Source: Sphingosinicella sp. YJ22
Lineage (GTDB): Bacteria > Pseudomonadota > Alphaproteobacteria > Sphingomonadales > Sphingomonadaceae
DNA length: 64,000 nucleotides
NCBI RefSeq assembly: GCF_011320075.1
Contig: NZ_JAANPA010000004.1
Coordinates: forward strand, 36,921-100,920
Direction of reading: 5' to 3'
Positions within the stretch are counted from its first letter, which is position 1; every line of letters begins with the position of its first letter. This document shows positions 1-10,456 of the stretch, piece by piece. The translations under genes were made by a program, and so were the position numbers. The notes under the pieces are model-generated. The model was not told the origin of the DNA. It worked only from the letters and a program-made list of their open reading frames with translations, and searched no databases.

Positions 1-1
1 G

Positions 2-1723
2 CGGCCCAGCGACGAGATTTTCGAGCGGCCCGACGTGCGTGCCGGCGACCGTCCCGTCGGCGCCAGCTTCGCGTCGCGCTCGGCGGTTTACGGGCGGTCA
101 GGCGCGACGGGCACCGCCCATCCGCTCGCGACCCAGGCCGGCATCGACATCCTCAAGGCCGGCGGCTCGGCGGTCGACGCGGCGATTGCGATCAACGCCT
201 GCCTCGGCTTCCTCGAGCCGACCTCGTGCGGCATCGGCGGCGACGTCTATGCGATGATGTGGGACCCGGCGCAGCGCAAGGTCGTCGGCCTCGCCGGCTC
301 CGGCCGCTCGCCGCGGGCCCTGAGCCTCGCGACCGTCCGCAGCCGAGCGGTCAACGGCGCGCTTCCGCCTTATGGCGCGGTCACCGTCTCGGTGCCCGGC
401 GCGGTCGACGGCTGGTGGACCCTCCACCAGCGCTACGGCCGGCTGCCATGGCGCGACCTGTTCGCGCCGGCCATCGCGCTCTCGGAAGAGGGCGCGCCGG
501 TCCCGGAAATCATCAGCTATTATATGCGCCGCGCCATGGCGAACTTCGCGCGTCGGGCGAGCGAGATGGAGGAAACCGCCAACGCCCGCGCTGTCTGGGG
601 GGAGGGGCCCGGAGTCGGCCAGATCTTCCGCAATCGCGACCTCGCCCGCACCTACCGCATGATCGCCGAGGGCGGCCGCGACGCCTTCTATGACGGACCG
701 ATCGCCGACACGATCGAGCGCTACTTCCGCCGAATCGGCGGCTGGATGACCCGCGCCGACCTCGCCGCCCACCGCTCGGAATGGAGCGAGCCGCTCGCCA
801 CCGACTATCGCGGGGTCACCGTCCATTCGCTCGGCGCCAACACGCAGGGCGCGGCGACCCTGCAGATGCTCAACATGATCGAGCGGTTCGACATGCGCGC
901 GGCGGGCTTCCAGTCGGCCCGCGCGATCCACATCGCCGCCGAGGCCAAGCGCCTCGCCTATGAGGACCGAGCCCGCTACTACGCCGATCCCAATTTCTCG
1001 CGCGTGCCCTTCGAATGGCTGGTCTCCAAGGACTATGCTGCCGAGCGCGCCCGGTTGATAAGCCCGACCCGGATCAACCCGAGCGTCCGTCCCGGCACTG
1101 CGCCGTCGCGCGGCGACACCACCTATTTCACCGCCGCCGACCGGTGGGGGATGAGCGTGTCGATGATCCAGTCCAACTTCCGCGGCATGGGCTCAGGCCT
1201 TGTCGCCGACGGACCAGAGGGCCGGACATTGGGCTTCATGTTCCAGGACCGCGGCCAGCTCTTCGCGCTCGAGGACGGCCACCCCAATGTCTACGCGCCG
1301 GGCAAGCGGCCCTTCCAGACCATCATCCCGGGCTTCGCGACGAAGGACGGTGCGCCGTGGCTGTCCTTCGGAGTGATGGGCGGCGACATGCAGCCGCAGG
1401 GCCAGGCCCAAATCATCATGAACCGCGTCGATTTCGGGCTGGACGTCCAGGCGGCCGGCGATTCCCCGCGCTGGCACCACGAAGGCTCGTCGCAGCGCAT
1501 GGGCGAGGATAGTCCCAATCTCGGGCCGACCGGCCTGCTGCGCCTCGAAAGCGGCGTTCCGGCCGCCACCCGTCAGGCGCTGGCCGACCTGGGCTGGAGG
1601 ATCGGCGAACCGGACGGCGGCTTCGGACGCTACCAATGCGTCGAGCACCGCATGGACGGCGAGGAGCGGGTTTACGCGGCGGCCAGCGAAATGCGCGCGG
1701 ACGGCTGCGCCCTGGCTTATTAA
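2..1723 (+). CDS. gamma-glutamyltransferase family protein (5' end outside the window)
   Basis: N-terminal-nucleophile hydrolase of the gamma-glutamyltranspeptidase family. Members cleave or transfer gamma-glutamyl groups from glutathione-like compounds, or act as acylases, usually in the periplasm. Visible family features are HPLATQAGIDIL followed by GGSAVDAA near the N-terminus, CGIGGD, and GDTTYF, whose first Thr (codon 1118-1120) is the expected autocatalytic nucleophile. The reading frame is open to base 2, so the GTG at 35 is probably internal and the true start and any signal peptide lie upstream of the window. The visible part is 573 residues, close to the full family length. It converges on the symporter gene with a 10-bp gap. 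The family is certain; the physiological substrate is not. Confidence 0.88.
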   Translation, partial: RPSDEIFERPDVRAGDRPVGASFASRSAVYGRSGATGTAHPLATQAGIDILKAGGSAVDAAIAINACLGFLEPTSCGIGGDVYAMMWDPAQRKVVGLAGSGRSPRALSLATVRSRAVNGALPPYGAVTVSVPGAVDGWWTLHQRYGRLPWRDLFAPAIALSEEGAPVPEIISYYMRRAMANFARRASEMEETANARAVWGEGPGVGQIFRNRDLARTYRMIAEGGRDAFYDGPIADTIERYFRRIGGWMTRADLAAHRSEWSEPLATDYRGVTVHSLGANTQGAATLQMLNMIERFDMRAAGFQSARAIHIAAEAKRLAYEDRARYYADPNFSRVPFEWLVSKDYAAERARLISPTRINPSVRPGTAPSRGDTTYFTAADRWGMSVSMIQSNFRGMGSGLVADGPEGRTLGFMFQDRGQLFALEDGHPNVYAPGKRPFQTIIPGFATKDGAPWLSFGVMGGDMQPQGQAQIIMNRVDFGLDVQAAGDSPRWHHEGSSQRMGEDSPNLGPTGLLRLESGVPAATRQALADLGWRIGEPDGGFGRYQCVEHRMDGEERVYAAASEMRADGCALAY

Positions 1724-1733
1724 GTTCCGCTGA

Positions 1734-3236
1734 TCAGCGCGCCGCGGCGAGCGCCGCCTCGCCCTCGTCGAAGCGCTCAACGGCCGCAGGGGAGGGCCGG
1801 GTGGCGAGACTGATCAGGATCGTCGAGGCGAAGCTGAGGAAGAAGCCAGGCACCATGGCGTAGAGCACCGCCTCGCTAAACGAGCGGCCATCCGGCATCA
1901 GCGGAAGAATGCACAGGATAACGGTCCCGGCGCCAACGACGACGCCCGCCAGCGCTCCGGCGAGCGTCAACCGCCGCCAGGTGAGGCTCAGGATCACCAG
2001 CGGGCCGAACGCGGCGCCGAAGCCGGCCCAGGCGTCGCCGACCAGGCCGAGAATGGTGTTGTCGGGCGAGTAGGCCAGCGCGATCGCCGCCAGCGACACC
2101 GCAAGCACCGAGGCCCGGCCCACCGTCACCAGCTCGCGCTGGCTCGCCTCGCGGCGTAGGAAGACTCGATAGAAATCCTCGGTGAGCGAGCTTGACGAGA
2201 CCAGGAGCTGCGAGCTGATCGTGCTCATGATCGCCGCCAGCAAAGCGGCATAGAGGAAGCCCGTGATCAGCGGGTGGAACAGGATCTGCCCGAGCAGGAT
2301 GAAGATCGTCTCGGGGTCGTTGACCGGCATGCCGTTGCGGTTGGCGTAAGCGAGTCCGACGAAGCCGGTCGCAAGGGCGCCGATCAGCGAGATGCCCATC
2401 CAGCTCATGCCGATGTTGCGCATCGTCGGAACGTCCTTGACCGAGCGCACCGCCATGAAGCGCGTAATGATGTGCGGCTGGCCGAAATAGCCGAGGCCCC
2501 AGGCCAGCGACGACACGATGCCGAGCGCGGTTGTGCCGGCGAACAGATCCATTGCGGTCGGATTGACGCTGGTCACCGTCGCCGCGACGCCTCCGTCGAG
2601 GGCGAGGAAGGCGACGAGCGGCACCATGACCAGCGCCACGAACATGATGATGCCCTGCACGAAATCGGTGAGGCTCACCGCGAGAAAGCCGCCGATCAGC
2701 GTGTAGATCAGCACGGCGCCGGCAGTGATCCAGAGTCCCAGAGTATAGTCGGCGCCGAACGCGGTTTCGAACAGCTTGCCGCCGGCGACCATGCCTGACG
2801 AGGTGTAGAGGGTGAAGAAGACGATGATGACCAGCGCGGAGACGATCCGCAAAGCGTGGCTGCGGTCGTCCAGGCGCTGCGAGAAATAAGCGGGAATGGT
2901 GATCGCATCGCCGGTTTCCTCGGTGTGTACGCGCAGGCGGGGAGCGACGATCAGGTAGTTGGCCAGGGCGCCGGCAAACAGGCCGATCGCGATCCAGCTC
3001 GCCGACAGGCCGGCGAGATAAGCGGCGCCGGGAAGGCCCATGATCAGCCAGCCGCTCATGTCGGCCGCGCCGGCGGAAAGCGCCGCGACCGACGGGCTCA
3101 GCCGCCGTCCGCCGAGCAGATAGCCGCTGACATCGGCGGTGGATTGGCGCCAGGCATAGACGCCGATCGCGAGCATCGCGGCGAAATAGATGGCGAGCGA
3201 GATGATCGCCCCGGTTTCAACGCCCGCACCCTGCAT
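1734..3236 (-). CDS. putP: sodium/proline-type solute symporter (SSF family)
   Basis: Sodium:solute symporter family permease of 500 residues that imports proline or a related solute with Na+ in the inner membrane. It has about a dozen hydrophobic segments, the N-terminal YLLGGRRLSP region and the SSF-type stretch GGFLAVSLTDFVQG. I place the start at the ATG at 3236, giving MQGAGVETGAII directly before the first membrane segment. The open frame continues upstream into the carbonic anhydrase gene with unrelated arginine-rich sequence. The start lies 14 bp after the carbonic anhydrase stop, so the two are probably one transcript. The putP name rests on overall resemblance; other SSF substrates are possible. 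Confidence 0.85.
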   Translation of the reverse strand: MQGAGVETGAIISLAIYFAAMLAIGVYAWRQSTADVSGYLLGGRRLSPSVAALSAGAADMSGWLIMGLPGAAYLAGLSASWIAIGLFAGALANYLIVAPRLRVHTEETGDAITIPAYFSQRLDDRSHALRIVSALVIIVFFTLYTSSGMVAGGKLFETAFGADYTLGLWITAGAVLIYTLIGGFLAVSLTDFVQGIIMFVALVMVPLVAFLALDGGVAATVTSVNPTAMDLFAGTTALGIVSSLAWGLGYFGQPHIITRFMAVRSVKDVPTMRNIGMSWMGISLIGALATGFVGLAYANRNGMPVNDPETIFILLGQILFHPLITGFLYAALLAAIMSTISSQLLVSSSSLTEDFYRVFLRREASQRELVTVGRASVLAVSLAAIALAYSPDNTILGLVGDAWAGFGAAFGPLVILSLTWRRLTLAGALAGVVVGAGTVILCILPLMPDGRSFSEAVLYAMVPGFFLSFASTILISLATRPSPAAVERFDEGEAALAAAR

Positions 3237-3250
3237 CGCTCCGCTCTCCC

Positions 3251-3886
3251 TCAGGCCGGCTTGAACTGCCCGCTTTCGGTATCGAGCACATGGAGGACGC
3301 CGTCGGCAATCGCGAAATAGGCGCCGTGGAGACGGAGCGACCCCGCTTCGACCCGCTCGCGGACCCAGGGAAAGCACATGAGGTTGCGCAGCGAGATGCG
3401 CACGCCCTCATATTCCATGGTGCGGAATGCCTCCGGACCCAAGTCAGGAAATTTGCGTCGAACCCGCTCTCGCGCCTCGTCGAGCATGTCCACCCAGTGG
3501 GAGATGAACTGGCCAGCGCCGGCGCCCTTGCCATCGAACTGGCCGGTCAGCGCCGCCGCGCAGCCGCCGCAGAAGCCATGGCCCATCACCACCAGCTCCT
3601 CGACCTGGAGCTGGGTCACCGCAAACTCCAGCGCCGCCGACACGCCGTGATAGGCATGGTCGGGTTCGTAGGGCGGAACGAGGTTGGCGACGTTGCGCAC
3701 GACGAACATCTCGCCGGGACGCGCGTCGAAGATCTGCGACGGATCCACGCGGCTGTCGGAGCAGGCAATGACCATGACCTTGGGACTCTGGCCCTCGGCG
3801 AGCTCCGCCCAGCGCTCGCGCTCGGCGCCCCAGTCGCGGTTGCGGAATCGGCGATAGCCGTCGATGAGGTCGGTGAAACGCTTCAT
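3251..3886 (-). CDS. beta-class carbonic anhydrase
   Basis: Cytoplasmic zinc enzyme of 211 residues interconverting CO2 and bicarbonate. The beta-class signature is intact: ACSDSRVDP gives Cys42 and the Asp44/Arg46 dyad, and GHGFCGGC gives His103 and Cys106, so the Cys-His-Cys zinc site is complete. It begins at ATG 3886 ([10 protein letters not shown]), the usual beginning for this family. It is the first gene of a minus-strand pair with the SSF symporter and is divergent from lipA, with 65 bp between the starts. Confidence 0.95.
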   Translation of the reverse strand: MKRFTDLIDGYRRFRNRDWGAERERWAELAEGQSPKVMVIACSDSRVDPSQIFDARPGEMFVVRNVANLVPPYEPDHAYHGVSAALEFAVTQLQVEELVVMGHGFCGGCAAALTGQFDGKGAGAGQFISHWVDMLDEARERVRRKFPDLGPEAFRTMEYEGVRISLRNLMCFPWVRERVEAGSLRLHGAYFAIADGVLHVLDTESGQFKPA

Positions 3887-3951
3887 GGGCGCTCGCTAGG
3901 CGCGCAAGGGCGGGGCTGGCAAGAGTGCGTCGCAGTCGCTATTTCGCCGCC

Positions 3952-4878
3952 ATGAGCGAGGCCGACCCCATCATCCGCACACCCAAACAGCGCAAGCCCG
4001 ACTGGATTCGGGTCAAGGCGCCGACCAGCAGAGGCTTTGCCGAGACGCGCAAGCTGATGCGGCGGCTGAACCTCGCGACGGTGTGCGAGGAAGCGGCCTG
4101 CCCGAATATCGGCGAGTGCTGGACCAAGAAGCACGCGACGGTGATGATCCTCGGCGACACCTGCACGCGGGCCTGCGCCTTCTGCAACGTCAAGACCGGC
4201 ATGCCGCGCATGGTCGACCCGATGGAGCCTGAGAATGTCGCGGTCGCCGCGGCCGAGCTCGGGCTCAGTCACATCGTCATCACCTCGGTCGACCGGGACG
4301 ACCTCCCGGACGGCGGCGCATCGCAGTTCGTGAAGGTGATCGAGGCGCTTCGCCGCAACACGCCGACCACCACGATCGAGATCCTCACGCCCGACTTCCG
4401 CAACAAGGCGCAGGCCGCGGTCGAGCGGATCGTCGAAGCGCGGCCCGACGTCTACAACCACAATCTCGAGACGGTGCCGAGGCTGTACCCGACCATTCGT
4501 CCGGGCGCGCGCTATTATGCCTCGCTGCGCCTGCTCGAGAACGTGAAGCGCCATGATCCGACCATCTTCACCAAGTCCGGCGTCATGGTCGGCCTCGGCG
4601 AGGAGCGGCTCGAAATCCACCAGGTGATGGACGACATGCGTTCGGCGGACATCGATTTCCTTACCATGGGCCAGTATCTCCAACCGACCCCGCGCCACGC
4701 CAAGGTCGCCGAGTTCGTCACTCCGCAGGCGTTCAAGGCCTATGGCGCCATCGCCCGCGCCAAGGGTTTCCTGCTCGTCGCCGCGTCGCCGCTGACCCGT
4801 TCCAGCTACCATGCCGGCGACGATTTCGAGCGCCTGCGCGCCGCTCGGGAGGCCAAGTTCGCGAAGGCGACGGCCTGA
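3952..4878 (+). CDS. lipA: lipoyl synthase
   Basis: Radical SAM enzyme that inserts two sulfurs into octanoyl groups on lipoyl domains of 2-oxoacid dehydrogenases and the glycine cleavage system. The 308-residue protein carries both iron-sulfur motifs: the auxiliary cluster cysteines Cys45, Cys50 and Cys56 ([12 protein letters not shown]) and the radical SAM motif CTRACAFC (Cys71, Cys75, Cys78). The C-terminal RSSYHA supplies the serine that ligates the auxiliary cluster. I chose ATG 3952 ([10 protein letters not shown]) over an in-frame start 27 bp upstream, because the extra residues have no family counterpart. It is followed after 4 bp by a COQ10-type gene, a common alphaproteobacterial pairing. 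Confidence 0.97.
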   Translation: MSEADPIIRTPKQRKPDWIRVKAPTSRGFAETRKLMRRLNLATVCEEAACPNIGECWTKKHATVMILGDTCTRACAFCNVKTGMPRMVDPMEPENVAVAAAELGLSHIVITSVDRDDLPDGGASQFVKVIEALRRNTPTTTIEILTPDFRNKAQAAVERIVEARPDVYNHNLETVPRLYPTIRPGARYYASLRLLENVKRHDPTIFTKSGVMVGLGEERLEIHQVMDDMRSADIDFLTMGQYLQPTPRHAKVAEFVTPQAFKAYGAIARAKGFLLVAASPLTRSSYHAGDDFERLRAAREAKFAKATA

Positions 4879-4882
4879 CGCG

Positions 4883-5359
4883 ATGCCCAAGCATACGGAA
4901 ACCCGGAACCTGCCCTACACGCCGGAGCAGATGTTCGACATGGTCGCGGACGTCCGCCGCTATCCGGAATTCCTGCCCTGGACCGCGGCGGTGCGCATCC
5001 GCTCCGACAGCCCGACCGAGACGATCGCCGACCTCGCGGTCGGCTTCAAGGCGATCAAGGAGACCTTCACCAGCCGGGTCAAGAAGGAACGGCCCCAGTC
5101 GATCGAGATCGATTATATCGAGGGGCCGCTTAAGTATCTCCACAACAGCTGGAAGTTCAGCCCGGACGGGCAGGGCGGAACCAACATCGACTTCTGCGTC
5201 GACTTCGCCTTCAAGAGCCGGATGTTCGAGATGCTCGCCGGCCAAGTGTTCGACCGCGCGCTCAGGAAGATGATCGGCGCCTTTTGCGAGCGCGCCGAGC
5301 AGCTCTACGGGCCGGCCGCGCCCGGCATCAGCAGCTCGAGCGCGCAAAGCGCCGCTTGA
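4883..5359 (+). CDS. SRPBCC / COQ10-RatA type lipid-binding protein
   Basis: Single START-like domain of 158 residues. It resembles eukaryotic COQ10 (a ubiquinone-binding chaperone for respiration) and bacterial RatA, which was named for a reported role in ribosome association. Recognisable landmarks are the N-terminal [22 protein letters not shown], the conserved opening of the family, and the C-terminal helix ([21 protein letters not shown]). The start ATG 4883 lies 4 bp after the lipA stop, so translation is probably coupled. The 3' end overlaps the convergent cinA gene by 55 bp. A role in quinone handling seems likelier than toxin function, but this is inference from the family. Confidence 0.88.
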   Translation: MPKHTETRNLPYTPEQMFDMVADVRRYPEFLPWTAAVRIRSDSPTETIADLAVGFKAIKETFTSRVKKERPQSIEIDYIEGPLKYLHNSWKFSPDGQGGTNIDFCVDFAFKSRMFEMLAGQVFDRALRKMIGAFCERAEQLYGPAAPGISSSSAQSAA

Positions 5360-5832
5360 AGCCGAACGCCGCCGCGGCCGAGGTCGCCGAAATCCTTGAG
5401 GTCGGCGACGACCTCGTCCGGGTCCGCGCCGCGGCGCGCCCTTGCGAACACGACGGTTCCCACCGGCTTCTTCTCCGAGCCGCCGCCGGGCCCCGCGATG
5501 CCGGTGATCGCCACCGCGACATCGGCGCCGGTCTTGGCCAGCGCCTGCTGCGCCATCGCCCAGGCGGTGGCGATCGACACCGCGCCGAATGTCTCGAGCA
5601 CGTCCGAATTGACGCCGAGCAGGTCCTGCTTGGCCTCGTTCGAATAAGTGACGAAAGACGCCTCCAAGACCTCTGAACTTCCCGGGATTTCGGTCAGCGC
5701 CGCAGCGACGAGGCCGCCGGTGCAGCTCTCCGCCGTCGCGATGCGAAGGCCGGCAGCGCGGTTGGCGTCGACGACCTTGCGGGCCATGTCGACCAGCTCG
5801 CGGGGGAGGGTGAAGTCGCTTTTCTCGGTCAT
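5305..5832 (-). CDS. CinA-family nicotinamide-nucleotide amidohydrolase
   Basis: Stand-alone C-terminal CinA domain of 175 residues (PncC/YgaD type). It deamidates nicotinamide mononucleotide to nicotinic acid mononucleotide in pyridine nucleotide recycling. Conserved family stretches are [21 protein letters not shown] (near residue 34) and [11 protein letters not shown] (near residue 109). The N-terminal molybdopterin-binding-like half of full-length CinA is absent, as in many proteobacteria. Its start overlaps the ispDF stop by 4 bp (ATGA), so it is translated downstream of ispDF. Its 3' end runs 55 bp into the convergent COQ10-like gene. Confidence 0.92.
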   Translation of the reverse strand: MTEKSDFTLPRELVDMARKVVDANRAAGLRIATAESCTGGLVAAALTEIPGSSEVLEASFVTYSNEAKQDLLGVNSDVLETFGAVSIATAWAMAQQALAKTGADVAVAITGIAGPGGGSEKKPVGTVVFARARRGADPDEVVADLKDFGDLGRGGVRLQAALCALELLMPGAAGP

Positions 5833-7001
5833 GGAATCTCGTTCGTGGATACAGTCGCGACGGCCTGCGCCGCGATGCCTTCGCCGCGGCCGGTGAAGCC
5901 CAGCCGCTCGGTCGTGGTCGCCTTGACGCTAACCCTGCCAGGGCCGAGCCGCAACAGATCGCCGATACGGGCGCGGATTGCCTCGCGATGTGGCCCGATC
6001 TTGGGCGCTTCGCAGATGATCGTGACGTCGACATGCTCGATCCGCCCGCCACTTTGCTCGACCAAAGTGCGGGCATATTCGAGGAAAAGCGAGGACGGGG
6101 CGCCGCGCCATTGCGGATCGCTCGGCGGGAAGTGGTCGCCGATGTCGCCCGCGGCGATTGCACCGAGCAGGGCGTCGGTCAGCGCGTGGAGAGCGACGTC
6201 GGCGTCGCTGTGGCCCTTGAGGGCTCGCCCATGCGGGATTCGGATGCCGCCGATCCACACATGGTCGCCCTCCTCGAAGGCGTGGACGTCGAAGCCCAAG
6301 CCGGTGCGGGTCGAACGGCGGGCGCCGAGCAGGGCCTCCGCACGCTCGAAATCCTCGGGTGTGGTCAACTTTAGATTGGTCTCGTCGCCCACGACGGTCG
6401 CCACTTCTATTCCCCCCTGCATCGCCAGCGCCGCGTCATCGGTGAACGCGCCGCCGGCAAAGCGCTCGTGAAGCGCGCGAATGGCCGCAAGATCGAAGCA
6501 TTGCGGCGTCTGGACCCGGAGCAGCTCGGCGCGGTCCACTTCATCGACGAGCGTCGCCGAGCCTCGGCGCAGACTGTCGACCACGGGAAGGGCCGGAACG
6601 ACGGCTGCGGCGCCTCCGTCGAGCGCGTCCAGGCAGCGATCGATCAATGACGCCGACACTAGCGGGCGGGCGGCGTCGTGGATGAGCACGATCGCGTCGT
6701 CCTCGCCGAGCGCCGCGAGACCCTTGGCCACCGAGTCCTGCCGGGTCGCGCCCCCCACGATCGGCGGCCCGAGCGCCAGCCCTGCCGACGCCGCTTCGTA
6801 GAGCGCGCGGTCGTCCTCATGGATCACCACCCGCACGTCGCTGACACGCGGGTGACGCAGGAAAGCGAGCAGCGTCCGCCGCAGCACCGGCACGCCGCCG
6901 AGCAGTCGGTATTGCTTGGACAAGCCCTCGCCGGCGCGCGCGCCGCGGCCGCCCGCGACGATCAGCGCGATCACTGGAGAAGGGGCAGGGGTCTCGTCCA
7001 C
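5829..7001 (-). CDS. ispDF: bifunctional IspD/IspF of the MEP isoprenoid pathway
   Basis: Fusion of 390 residues carrying two non-consecutive steps of the non-mevalonate pathway. Residues about 1-225 are IspD (MEP cytidylyltransferase) with the nucleotide-binding [15 protein letters not shown] loop. Residues about 232-388 are IspF (MECDP synthase) with GLGFDVHAF and [18 protein letters not shown], which supply the zinc-binding Asp and His residues. The fused arrangement is typical of alphaproteobacteria. The gene is divergent from dusB, with about 64 bp between the starts, and is followed by overlapping cinA. dxr, another gene of the same pathway, lies at about 44.4-45.5 kb. Confidence 0.97.
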   Translation of the reverse strand: MDETPAPSPVIALIVAGGRGARAGEGLSKQYRLLGGVPVLRRTLLAFLRHPRVSDVRVVIHEDDRALYEAASAGLALGPPIVGGATRQDSVAKGLAALGEDDAIVLIHDAARPLVSASLIDRCLDALDGGAAAVVPALPVVDSLRRGSATLVDEVDRAELLRVQTPQCFDLAAIRALHERFAGGAFTDDAALAMQGGIEVATVVGDETNLKLTTPEDFERAEALLGARRSTRTGLGFDVHAFEEGDHVWIGGIRIPHGRALKGHSDADVALHALTDALLGAIAAGDIGDHFPPSDPQWRGAPSSLFLEYARTLVEQSGGRIEHVDVTIICEAPKIGPHREAIRARIGDLLRLGPGRVSVKATTTERLGFTGRGEGIAAQAVATVSTNEIP

Positions 7002-7065
7002 GCGCCGCCCCTAGCCGAGCCCCGCCTTGCCCGCCAGCGGGTTAGCCACTATCTGGCGGCCTCCC

Positions 7066-8064
7066 ATGACCCGGTTGAAGCCCATCCAGATCGGACCCGT
7101 GCGGGTCGAGACGCCAGTGATCCTGGCGCCGATGACGGGCGTCACCGACATGCCGTTCCGCCGCGTCGTCAAGCGCTACGGCGCTGGCCTCACCGTCACC
7201 GAGATGATCGCCAGCCAGGCGGCGATCCGCGAAACCCGCCAGTCGCTTCAGAAGATGGAATGGTGCCCGAGCGAGGATCCGGTGTCGATGCAGCTCGCCG
7301 GCTGCTCGCCCAAGGAGATGGCCGACGCCGCCCGGCTCAACGAGGACCGCGGCGCCGCGATCATCGACATCAACATGGGCTGCCCGGTCAAGAAGGTGGT
7401 CAACGGCGACGCCGGCTCGGCGCTGATGCGCGACCTGCCGCTCGCCGCGTCGCTTATCGAGGCGACGGTCAAGGCGGTGAAGGTGCCGGTCACCGTTAAG
7501 ATGCGCATGGGCTGGGACCACTCCAGCCTCAACGCGCCGGAGCTCGCCCGAATCGCCGAGGATCTCGGTGCTCAGATGATCACGGTGCACGGCCGCACCC
7601 GCTGCCAGATGTATAAGGGCGAGGCCGACTGGAGCTTCATCCGTTCCGTCAAGGAGGCGGTGAAGCTGCCGGTCATCGCCAATGGCGACATCTGCTCGAT
7701 CGAGGATGCCGAGAAGGCGCTCGACCAGTCCGGCGCCGACGGCGTGATGATCGGCCGCGGCGCCTATGGCCGTCCGTGGCTGCTCAAGCAGGTGATGCAC
7801 TGGGCGCAGACCGGCCAGCGACTCGCCGACCCGAGCCTCGACGAGCAGCTGGCGGTGATCCTGGAGCAATATGAGGCGATGCTGGAGCTTTACGGTCCGG
7901 CCATCGGCGTCAATTGCGCCCGCAAGCATATCGGCTGGTACACGCGCGGCCTCTACAACTCGGCCGAGTTCCGCAACGAGTTCAACAAGGTCCTCGACCC
8001 CAACCAGGCGAAGGCGATGCTGCGCGACTTCTACGCGCCCTGGCTGAGCAAGGCCGCGGCCTGA
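7066..8064 (+). CDS. dusB: tRNA-dihydrouridine synthase DusB (NifR3 family)
   Basis: FMN-dependent TIM-barrel reductase of 332 residues that makes dihydrouridine in tRNA. Visible motifs are the N-terminal [12 protein letters not shown], the active-site NMGCPVKK with the catalytic Cys, and C-terminal HIGWY. The start ATG 7066 ([10 protein letters not shown]) was chosen because the open frame upstream lacks family resemblance and enters the ispDF-dusB intergenic region. In most alphaproteobacteria this gene (nifR3) heads an operon nifR3-ntrB-ntrC-ntrY-ntrX; here ntrY follows directly. Confidence 0.95.
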   Translation: MTRLKPIQIGPVRVETPVILAPMTGVTDMPFRRVVKRYGAGLTVTEMIASQAAIRETRQSLQKMEWCPSEDPVSMQLAGCSPKEMADAARLNEDRGAAIIDINMGCPVKKVVNGDAGSALMRDLPLAASLIEATVKAVKVPVTVKMRMGWDHSSLNAPELARIAEDLGAQMITVHGRTRCQMYKGEADWSFIRSVKEAVKLPVIANGDICSIEDAEKALDQSGADGVMIGRGAYGRPWLLKQVMHWAQTGQRLADPSLDEQLAVILEQYEAMLELYGPAIGVNCARKHIGWYTRGLYNSAEFRNEFNKVLDPNQAKAMLRDFYAPWLSKAAA

Positions 8065-8144
8065 AGGCCCAATCCTGCACATCGCGCGACGAAGACGGCG
8101 CAATGTGTGTTCTTTGCGCCACAGTCCTGTGCTAGAGCCACCGC

Positions 8145-10451
8145 GTGGACGTAGCGCAGGGCATGATCGAGCATGAGCGGGAAGGTGCTCCCAGGCAGGA
8201 AAGCGGCCGGCTAGCCGGCCCTCGTCCGGCGTGGCTAATGCCCGCGCTCGAGATCGGCGGGCTGATCGTCCTGATCGCCACGGCCACGATCAGCTACCTC
8301 GTGATCTCGGGACGGGCCTCGCCCGACAAGTGGCTAGACCCGCCCATCGTTGCTGCCCTGCTGGTGGCCAATCTCGTCCCTGCGATGGCGATCATGGTGC
8401 TGTTCGCCCGCCGGATCGCCAAGCGCCGCGCCGCAAGGCTGGGCCTGGGCGAGGGGCGGCTGCACGTCCGCCTCGTCGTATTGTTCTCCATCATCGCCGC
8501 CATCCCGACGCTGCTTGTCGTCGTGTTCGCATCGGTCCTGTTCCAAAGCAGCCAGGAATTCTGGTTCTCCGATCGTTGGCGCGGCAGCGTCGAGAGCGCG
8601 GTCGAACTCACTCAACAGGCATATCGCGGGGAGGTCACTCGGGTCGAAAGCGAAGCGGTGACGATGGCGACCGATCTCGTCGGGGCGCTACAGATCGTCG
8701 AATATGACGATCCCCAGTTCGTCACCTTCTTCAGCACCCAGCTCCTCGACCGGAACCTGTCGGAAGGCATTTTGCTGAGGTACACGCCGGACACCGGCAT
8801 CCAGACATTCGTGATCATCAACCCCTATCAACGCGACCTCGAGAGGACGCTTGATCAGGCGGTGATCTCCCAGCTCCGCGAGCCGCTTCAGGCCACGACG
8901 ATACAAGAGCAGAATAGAATCGGGGTTCTGGTTCGCTTCCCCGGCAACCAGAATTTCTATCTCTACGCGGCGCGCGTCTATGGCGAGAATGCCGGTCTCG
9001 TTCCACAGAACGCTCAGGACGAGGCCAGCATCCGCTTCGAGTCGATCATGCTGGATCAGCTCCGCCGCGGCGACACCCTGCGCCGCGATTTCGAAGCGCT
9101 GACCAACGAGGCGAGAGCACTGCAATTCCGGTTCAACGCGGCAATCCTCGCGGTCTCGATCCTGATCGTGGCAATCGCCATCTGGGTTGCGCTCAAGCTG
9201 GCGGACCGCCTGGTCCGACCGGTCGGGGCGCTGGTCGGCGCCGCCCGGCGCATCAGCGCTGGAGACCTCGCCGCGCGGGTCCCGCAGACCGGAGCCGACG
9301 ACGAGCTGAGGACGCTGGGCGAGGCGTTCAACACCATGACCGAGCAGCTCGAGGAGCAGACCGGGGCGCTGGTGACCGCCAACCAGCAGTTGGACAGCCG
9401 CCGCGCATTCATGGAAGCGGTGCTTGCCGGAGTCACCGCCGGCGTCGTATCGATTGATCAGGAACGCATCATTCGCCTGGCCAATCCCACCGCCGAGGCG
9501 TTGCTTCGCACCAGCGGTCTAAGCCCAGTCGGTCAGAAACTCGTCGAAGTGGCGCCCGAGCTCGACCAACTCCTCTCCGACACTGAGGCCGAGAATATCG
9601 TGCAGTTCGCCAGCCGCGGCGAGCCGCGGACGCTCGCCGTGAAGACCGTCGCGGTGGAGGGCGGCCATGTGCTCACCTTCGACGACATCACCGAGCAGCT
9701 GATCGACCAGCGCCGCGCCGCCTGGTCGGACGTCGCCCGGCGCATCGCGCACGAGATCAAGAATCCGCTGACCCCGATCCAGCTCGCCGCCGAGCGGCTT
9801 CAGCGGCGCTACGGCGCGGAAGTGACGTCTGACGCCGCGACCTTCGAGCGGCTGACCGGGACCATCGTCCGCCAGGTCGGCGACCTCCGCCGCATGGTCG
9901 ACGAATTCTCGTCCTTCGCGCGGATGCCCAAGCCGGTGTTCAAGGCCGAGGCGGTGACCGACATCGCGCGCCAGGCCCTGTTCCTTCACGAGGTCGCCCA
10001 TCCCGGCATTGCATTCAGCCTCGACGCTCCGGAGCCGTCGCCGATGCTCGTCTGCGACCGCCGTCATCTCGGGCAGGCACTGACCAATATCGTCAAGAAC
10101 GGCGTCGAGGCGATCGAGCAGAAGAATGAGGAGGACTCGGCAGGCGGCGGCGATCGAGTCGCGATGCGCGTCAGCCAGGACGGCCCCCGGCTTGTTATCG
10201 AGGTCGAGGATAGTGGCGTCGGCCTCCCAGCCGACCGCGGCCGAATCACCGAGCCCTACATGACGACTCGGGCCAAGGGCACCGGCCTCGGCCTCGCCAT
10301 CGTCAACAAGATCGTCGAAGAGCATTTCGGGCAGATCGAGTTCGCCGATGCGCCCGGTGGCGGCACGTTGGTCCGCCTCATCTTCGATGTCGAGACGCTC
10401 GCCCGCGTCGGCGGCGCCCGCAACATGGAAGAACATTCAGTCAATGGTTGA
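8145..10451 (+). CDS. ntrY: NtrY-type membrane sensor histidine kinase
   Basis: Sensor kinase of the NtrY/NtrX system, linked in other alphaproteobacteria to nitrogen and redox responses. Order in the 768 residues: a membrane block at about 37-127 (three segments), a periplasmic region, a further membrane segment at about 330-350, HAMP at about 350-405, a PAS region at about 415-515, a HisKA box with His536 (IAHEIKNPLTP), and a HATPase domain with NIVKNGVEAIE, DSGVGLP and GTGLGLAI. The GTG at 8145 is used; an ATG at 8163 is an alternative. Its stop lies 5 bp before the ntrX ATG, so the pair is one operon. Confidence 0.93.
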   Translation: MDVAQGMIEHEREGAPRQESGRLAGPRPAWLMPALEIGGLIVLIATATISYLVISGRASPDKWLDPPIVAALLVANLVPAMAIMVLFARRIAKRRAARLGLGEGRLHVRLVVLFSIIAAIPTLLVVVFASVLFQSSQEFWFSDRWRGSVESAVELTQQAYRGEVTRVESEAVTMATDLVGALQIVEYDDPQFVTFFSTQLLDRNLSEGILLRYTPDTGIQTFVIINPYQRDLERTLDQAVISQLREPLQATTIQEQNRIGVLVRFPGNQNFYLYAARVYGENAGLVPQNAQDEASIRFESIMLDQLRRGDTLRRDFEALTNEARALQFRFNAAILAVSILIVAIAIWVALKLADRLVRPVGALVGAARRISAGDLAARVPQTGADDELRTLGEAFNTMTEQLEEQTGALVTANQQLDSRRAFMEAVLAGVTAGVVSIDQERIIRLANPTAEALLRTSGLSPVGQKLVEVAPELDQLLSDTEAENIVQFASRGEPRTLAVKTVAVEGGHVLTFDDITEQLIDQRRAAWSDVARRIAHEIKNPLTPIQLAAERLQRRYGAEVTSDAATFERLTGTIVRQVGDLRRMVDEFSSFARMPKPVFKAEAVTDIARQALFLHEVAHPGIAFSLDAPEPSPMLVCDRRHLGQALTNIVKNGVEAIEQKNEEDSAGGGDRVAMRVSQDGPRLVIEVEDSGVGLPADRGRITEPYMTTRAKGTGLGLAIVNKIVEEHFGQIEFADAPGGGTLVRLIFDVETLARVGGARNMEEHSVNG

Positions 10452-10456
10452 ACCCA

